NCBI GenBank assembly: GCA_014860575.1
Contig: JACZJK010000056.1
Span: forward strand, 106,645 to 170,644
DNA length: 64,000 nucleotides
Reading direction: 5' to 3'
From: Bacteroidales bacterium
GTDB lineage: Bacteria; Bacteroidota; Bacteroidia; Bacteroidales; JAAYJT01
Shown: positions 61,448 to 64,000 of the stretch, piece after piece
Numbering within the stretch: position 1 is the stretch's first letter
How the letters are laid out: the number at the start of each line of letters is the position of its first letter
The notes under the pieces: generated by a model
The model's input: only the letters and a program-made list of their open reading frames with translations
Databases searched by the model: none
What the model was told of the DNA's origin: nothing
Position numbers and translations under genes: made by a program

Positions 61448-61620
61448 TCATGAAAAATCCGGTGCAGAAATAGTTTTATTCAAAATTTGGATAAGTCTGA
61501 ATAATTCAATTGGCTTGATTGTCAATGGTGGAGCACATCTAACGGCATCACGCCTGAAAAGAAACCAAACCGTTTTCAGGCAGCTTTGATGGCATTTTTT
61601 AAAGACCTTGTGAATAAGTT
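61448..61620 (-). pseudogene. Decayed duplicate of the 3' end of the adjacent aminotransferase gene
   Basis: Read on the - strand, one frame gives CHQSCLKTVWFLFRRDAVRC followed by APPLTIKPIELFRLIQILN, ending at the stop 61448-61450. This aligns with the C terminus of the neighbouring aminotransferase, whose segment reads DWFLFRPDALRIAPPLTISH and then EIDSAVKIL. Only the last about 50 codons are present and there is no start. It lies just 20 bp beyond the intact gene's stop. A 9-bp inverted repeat GCCTGAAAA/TTTTCAGGC (61552-61581) is inside it. Confidence 0.8.
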
Positions 61621-61640
61621 TTTCGCCTTGCTAAGCGGCA

Positions 61641-62834
61641 TCAACCTGCAACCTCCCTGATAGCCTCCCTAAGTATTTTCACCGCGCTGTCAATTTCTTT
61701 ATGGCTAATAGTCAGCGGGGGGGCAATCCGCAGCGCATCTGGTCTGAATAAGAACCAATCGGTGATCAGCCCTTTTTCCAGGCAACGTTTTATTACTTGT
61801 TGGTTGATAGTTTCATTCTCAAACTGAACCGCTATTAAAAGGCCAGCATGTCTGATTTCCTTCACTGTTTCGATATCCTTTAATCCTTCGATGAACAAAT
61901 CAGCTTTGGCTTTCACATCAGAGATCAGGTTTTCTTTGATGATTACGTTAAGGTTGGCCAGGGCTGCTGCACAACTCAACGGATGACCTCCAAAAGTAGT
62001 GATATGGCCAAGCACAGGATCATGGCTAAGGCATTGCATAATTTCTGCGGAAGCGATAAATGCTCCAAGCGGCAAGCCACCTCCAAAAGCTTTTGCCAGC
62101 AGGATGATGTCAGGCGTAACTCCGTAGCCTTCAAATGCAAACATGCTTCCGGTGCGACCCATCCCGGTCTGGATTTCATCAAAAATCAGCAGACTTCCCG
62201 TTTCATCGCACTTTTCACGAAGTGATATTAAATATTCCTGCGTTGCCGGGACGATCCCAGCTTCTCCCTGAACCGGTTCGATGATCACACAGGCCGTTTG
62301 CTTGGTGATCAGACTAAGATCATTGAAATTATTAAACTCTAAATGTTTTATTGAAGGAAGTAATGGCCTGAACCGTTGTTTAAGATCCTCGCTGCCTGTA
62401 ACGCTCAACGCCCCATGAGTACTTCCATGATAGGCGTTTTTGAAGGCAATGATTTCATGCCGGCCGGTGCAACGCTTTGCGAGTTTCAGGGCGCCTTCCA
62501 CCGCTTCGCTTCCTGAATTTACAAAATAGGCAGTATCCAGTGAAGACGGCAATAATTCAGCCAGGCGTGCAGCCAGCTTTACCTGTGGTTCCTGGATTAA
62601 CTCCCCAAACACCATCACGTGTAAGTGCTTGTCGAGTTGGGCTTTTATCGCCTTTATTACTTCAGGGTGGCGGTGACCTGTGCTGCTAACCGATATGCCC
62701 GAGATCAGATCCATGAATCTTTTGCCGTTGGTATCATAAAGGTAGCATCCTTCAGCACATTTAATTTCAAGCGCCAACGGTTCAGGAGAGGTTTGTGCCA
62801 GGTGCTGGTAAAAGCTGTTTTTATTCGTTAGCAT
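61641..62834 (-). CDS. Class III aminotransferase (acetylornithine/ornithine aminotransferase-like)
   Basis: A 397-residue PLP enzyme of fold type I. Motifs: VNSGSEAVEGALKLAKR (PLP phosphate site), AYHGSTHGALSVTG, IIEPVQGEAGIVPA, FDEIQTGMGRTGSMFAFE and Lys248 in LLAKAFGGGLPLGAF as the Schiff-base lysine. It resembles acetylornithine aminotransferase (ArgD) and ornithine/4-aminobutyrate types, with no arginine genes next to it, so the amino donor is not fixed. Divergent from the SDR gene. A remnant of its 3' end lies just beyond its stop. Confidence 0.88.
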   Translation of the reverse strand: MLTNKNSFYQHLAQTSPEPLALEIKCAEGCYLYDTNGKRFMDLISGISVSSTGHRHPEVIKAIKAQLDKHLHVMVFGELIQEPQVKLAARLAELLPSSLDTAYFVNSGSEAVEGALKLAKRCTGRHEIIAFKNAYHGSTHGALSVTGSEDLKQRFRPLLPSIKHLEFNNFNDLSLITKQTACVIIEPVQGEAGIVPATQEYLISLREKCDETGSLLIFDEIQTGMGRTGSMFAFEGYGVTPDIILLAKAFGGGLPLGAFIASAEIMQCLSHDPVLGHITTFGGHPLSCAAALANLNVIIKENLISDVKAKADLFIEGLKDIETVKEIRHAGLLIAVQFENETINQQVIKRCLEKGLITDWFLFRPDALRIAPPLTISHKEIDSAVKILREAIREVAG

Positions 62835-62905
62835 AATTTTATGTTTCCGTAAATGTTAATGCAAAGTTAAAAGAATGCCCTGGTTGAAAACTGATTGTTT
62901 TTTTA

Positions 62906-62937
62906 TTGGCGACAAACAGTAATTCTTTTTATTATTG
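62906..62937 (+). promoter_or_regulatory. Possible promoter of the SDR gene
   Basis: TTG (62906-62908), 21-bp spacer and TATTATTG (62930-62937), one mismatch from TAnnTTTG. 35 bp before ATG 62973. Confidence 0.35.
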
Positions 62938-62972
62938 CAGCCACATTCAAGTTGGGGATTTCAACTGCAAAT

Positions 62973-63794
62973 ATGGGCAAAACCCTGCAAGATAAGGTTG
63001 TCATTATCACCGGTGCTTCATCAGGAATTGGTGAAGCGCTTGCTTATGCTGTTGCAGCAGAGGGCGCAAAAGTTGTGATTACGGCCAGAAATATCAACAA
63101 CCTTCAGAAAATTGCCTCCGTACTATCAGAAAAAGGCACAGAGGTTTTAACCGTTCAGACCGATGTTTCAGTTGAAGACGACTGCCGCCAACTCATTGAA
63201 AAAACAATTTCCCGCTTCAGAAGCATTGATGTGCTCATTAATAATGCCGGTATATCAATGCGGGCAATTTTTTCCGAACTCAACCTGGATGTGATCAGGA
63301 AGCTGATGGATGTGAATTTCTGGGGTACGGTGTATTGTACGAAATTCGCGATGCCTTATTTACTTTCAAGCAAAGGATCGGTGGTTGGTGTGATTTCCAT
63401 TGCAGGCCATGTTGGGCTTCCGGGGCGTACAGCTTATTCGGCCTCAAAGTTTGCGGTTCGTGGTTTCATGGATGCTTTGCGGTCGGAAAATCTTAAAACC
63501 GGACTGCATGTAATGCTTGTTGCACCTGGGTTTACAGCATCAAATATCCGGAATGTGGCGCTTACTTCCGATGGCAGTCCGCAGGGAGAGAGTCCACGGG
63601 ATGAAAAAAAGATGATGAGCGCCGAAGCCGTTGCAAACTATATTGTTAAAGGAATTGTTAAGAAACAGAAGAATATTGTACTAACTTTTAAAGAGGGCAA
63701 ACTGACGGTGTTTCTCAATAAATTGTTTCCTTCGCTGGTCTCCAGGCTAGCGTTTGACCATATGGCCAAGGAACCTGATTCGCCTTTTCGGTAA
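62973..63794 (+). CDS. Short-chain dehydrogenase/reductase
   Basis: A 273-residue classical SDR, NAD(P)-dependent, cytosolic. Cofactor loop TGASSGIGEALAYAV, NNAG motif (DVLINNAGISMR), catalytic Ser in VISIAGHVG, Tyr-xxx-Lys as YSASK, then the VMLVAPGFTASN region. The substrate is unknown. Resembles the DHRS7-like/YqjQ branch. ATG 62973 is preferred; an upstream TTG frame (62895) adds a non-homologous hydrophobic stretch that contains the likely promoter. Followed by phrase repeats and an IS end. Confidence 0.85.
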   Translation: MGKTLQDKVVIITGASSGIGEALAYAVAAEGAKVVITARNINNLQKIASVLSEKGTEVLTVQTDVSVEDDCRQLIEKTISRFRSIDVLINNAGISMRAIFSELNLDVIRKLMDVNFWGTVYCTKFAMPYLLSSKGSVVGVISIAGHVGLPGRTAYSASKFAVRGFMDALRSENLKTGLHVMLVAPGFTASNIRNVALTSDGSPQGESPRDEKKMMSAEAVANYIVKGIVKKQKNIVLTFKEGKLTVFLNKLFPSLVSRLAFDHMAKEPDSPFR

Positions 63795-63882
63795 TGCAGG
63801 AGTGGGAGAAATGGGGAAATGGGGAGATGGAGTAATGGAGTAGTGGAGAAATGGAGAAAATGGGAAGATCGGAAGATGAGAC
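63795..63882. repeat. GGAGTAATGGAG phrase repeat
   Basis: GGAGAAATGGGG, GGAGATGGAGTAATGGAGTAG and similar words, the same vocabulary as at 3090-3130 and 23840-23900. It ends where the insertion sequence begins. Confidence 0.6.
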
Positions 63883-64000
63883 TGTCTAGTCCTGAAATAG
63901 GTTTACACGAAAAGTAAACTAAAAACAGGATTATGAAGAGAAAAGTAAACTTTTATCCGGACGATTTTAAGTTGAAAGTTGTTCAGGAGTATCTGACCAC
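63883..64000 (+). mobile_element. Left end of an IS3-type insertion sequence (partial)
   Basis: The likely left terminus starts at TGTCTAGTCCTGAAATAGG (63883 onward), next to the end of the phrase repeat, 50 bp ahead of a transposase start. The rest lies outside the window, so the right end, size and target duplication cannot be seen. Confidence 0.65.
63933..64000 (+). CDS. Transposase OrfA, IS3/IS911 type (partial)
   Basis: The first 22 codons of a protein reading KRKVNFYPDDFKLKVVQEYL, the start of a helix-turn-helix of IS3-family OrfA proteins (typical pattern RKxyspEFKlkvVxEyl). Cut by the window edge. Confidence 0.7.
   Translation, partial: MKRKVNFYPDDFKLKVVQEYLT

Noticed and set aside
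61552..61581. Intrinsic terminator for the aminotransferase gene
   Set aside because: There is a 9-bp inverted repeat but no T-rich tract on either side in the right direction.
1..64000. tRNA, rRNA or replication origin
   Set aside because: No cloverleaf, rRNA-like sequence or DnaA-box cluster was recognised by eye; a covariance-model scan would be needed to exclude a tRNA fully.

Overview
The window is a chromosomal segment of a Bacteroidota bacterium, most likely from an anaerobic or facultatively anaerobic Bacteroidales/Marinilabiliales-type lineage. The evidence is a C-terminal type IX secretion sorting domain (60615-61394), a BtuB/BtuG cobalamin-uptake pair behind a B12 riboswitch, a DUF3078 protein, SusD-free TonB transport, TAnnTTTG-type -7 promoter boxes, lipoprotein signals and a glycogen locus of GH57, GT4 and debranching enzyme. 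No rRNA, tRNA or CRISPR array was seen. Intergenic DNA is unusual. It is full of short word-like repeats, hairpin repeats and small inverted-repeat elements that recur at several loci.

Layout. 1-11.4 kb: shikimate kinase, RecQ helicase, two esterases facing apart, then a compact five-gene amide-bond-forming cassette (esterase, ATP-grasp, GCS2-type carboxylate-amine ligase, class I glutamine amidotransferase, second ATP-grasp), then topoisomerase IV subunit B on the other strand. 11.7-18.7 kb: TSUP permease, a glycyl radical activase with trans-4-hydroxy-L-proline dehydratase (HypD), a DUF3078 outer-membrane protein, MscL, an IS-like inverted-repeat element and a small orphan protein. 18.8-22 kb: five exported or membrane proteins in a tightly overlapping operon that includes a YidD-like protein carrying a signal peptide. 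22-31 kb: a secreted repeat protein, a rubrerythrin-like diiron protein, RfbC, and a signalling block of two large histidine kinases plus a single-domain response regulator.

31.6-35.1 kb: a well-formed promoter, a cobalamin riboswitch, a large hairpin, BtuB and BtuG. 35.4-42.4 kb: peptidyl-dipeptidase and the glycogen operon. 42.9 kb: a beta-helix lipoprotein. 44.5-59.4 kb: a copper/heavy-metal resistance island with an HMA-AraC regulator, an HMA chaperone, a CusA-TolC-CusB efflux system, several small metal-binding proteins (two of them broken), a P1B-ATPase with four tandem zinc-ribbon-like metal modules, a DUF305 protein, and a multicopper oxidase apparently fused to a PcoB-like outer-membrane barrel. 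59.5-64 kb: an outer-membrane barrel, a thioredoxin-like T9SS cargo, a class III aminotransferase with a decayed duplicate of its own 3' end, an SDR, and the left end of an IS3-type element running off the window.

The strongest candidates for under-described biology are the amidoligase cassette (4385-9544), the exported-YidD envelope operon (18819-21960), the oxidase-barrel fusion (57118-59409), and the repeat vocabulary that seems to spread between genes and, in one case, into the cusA reading frame.
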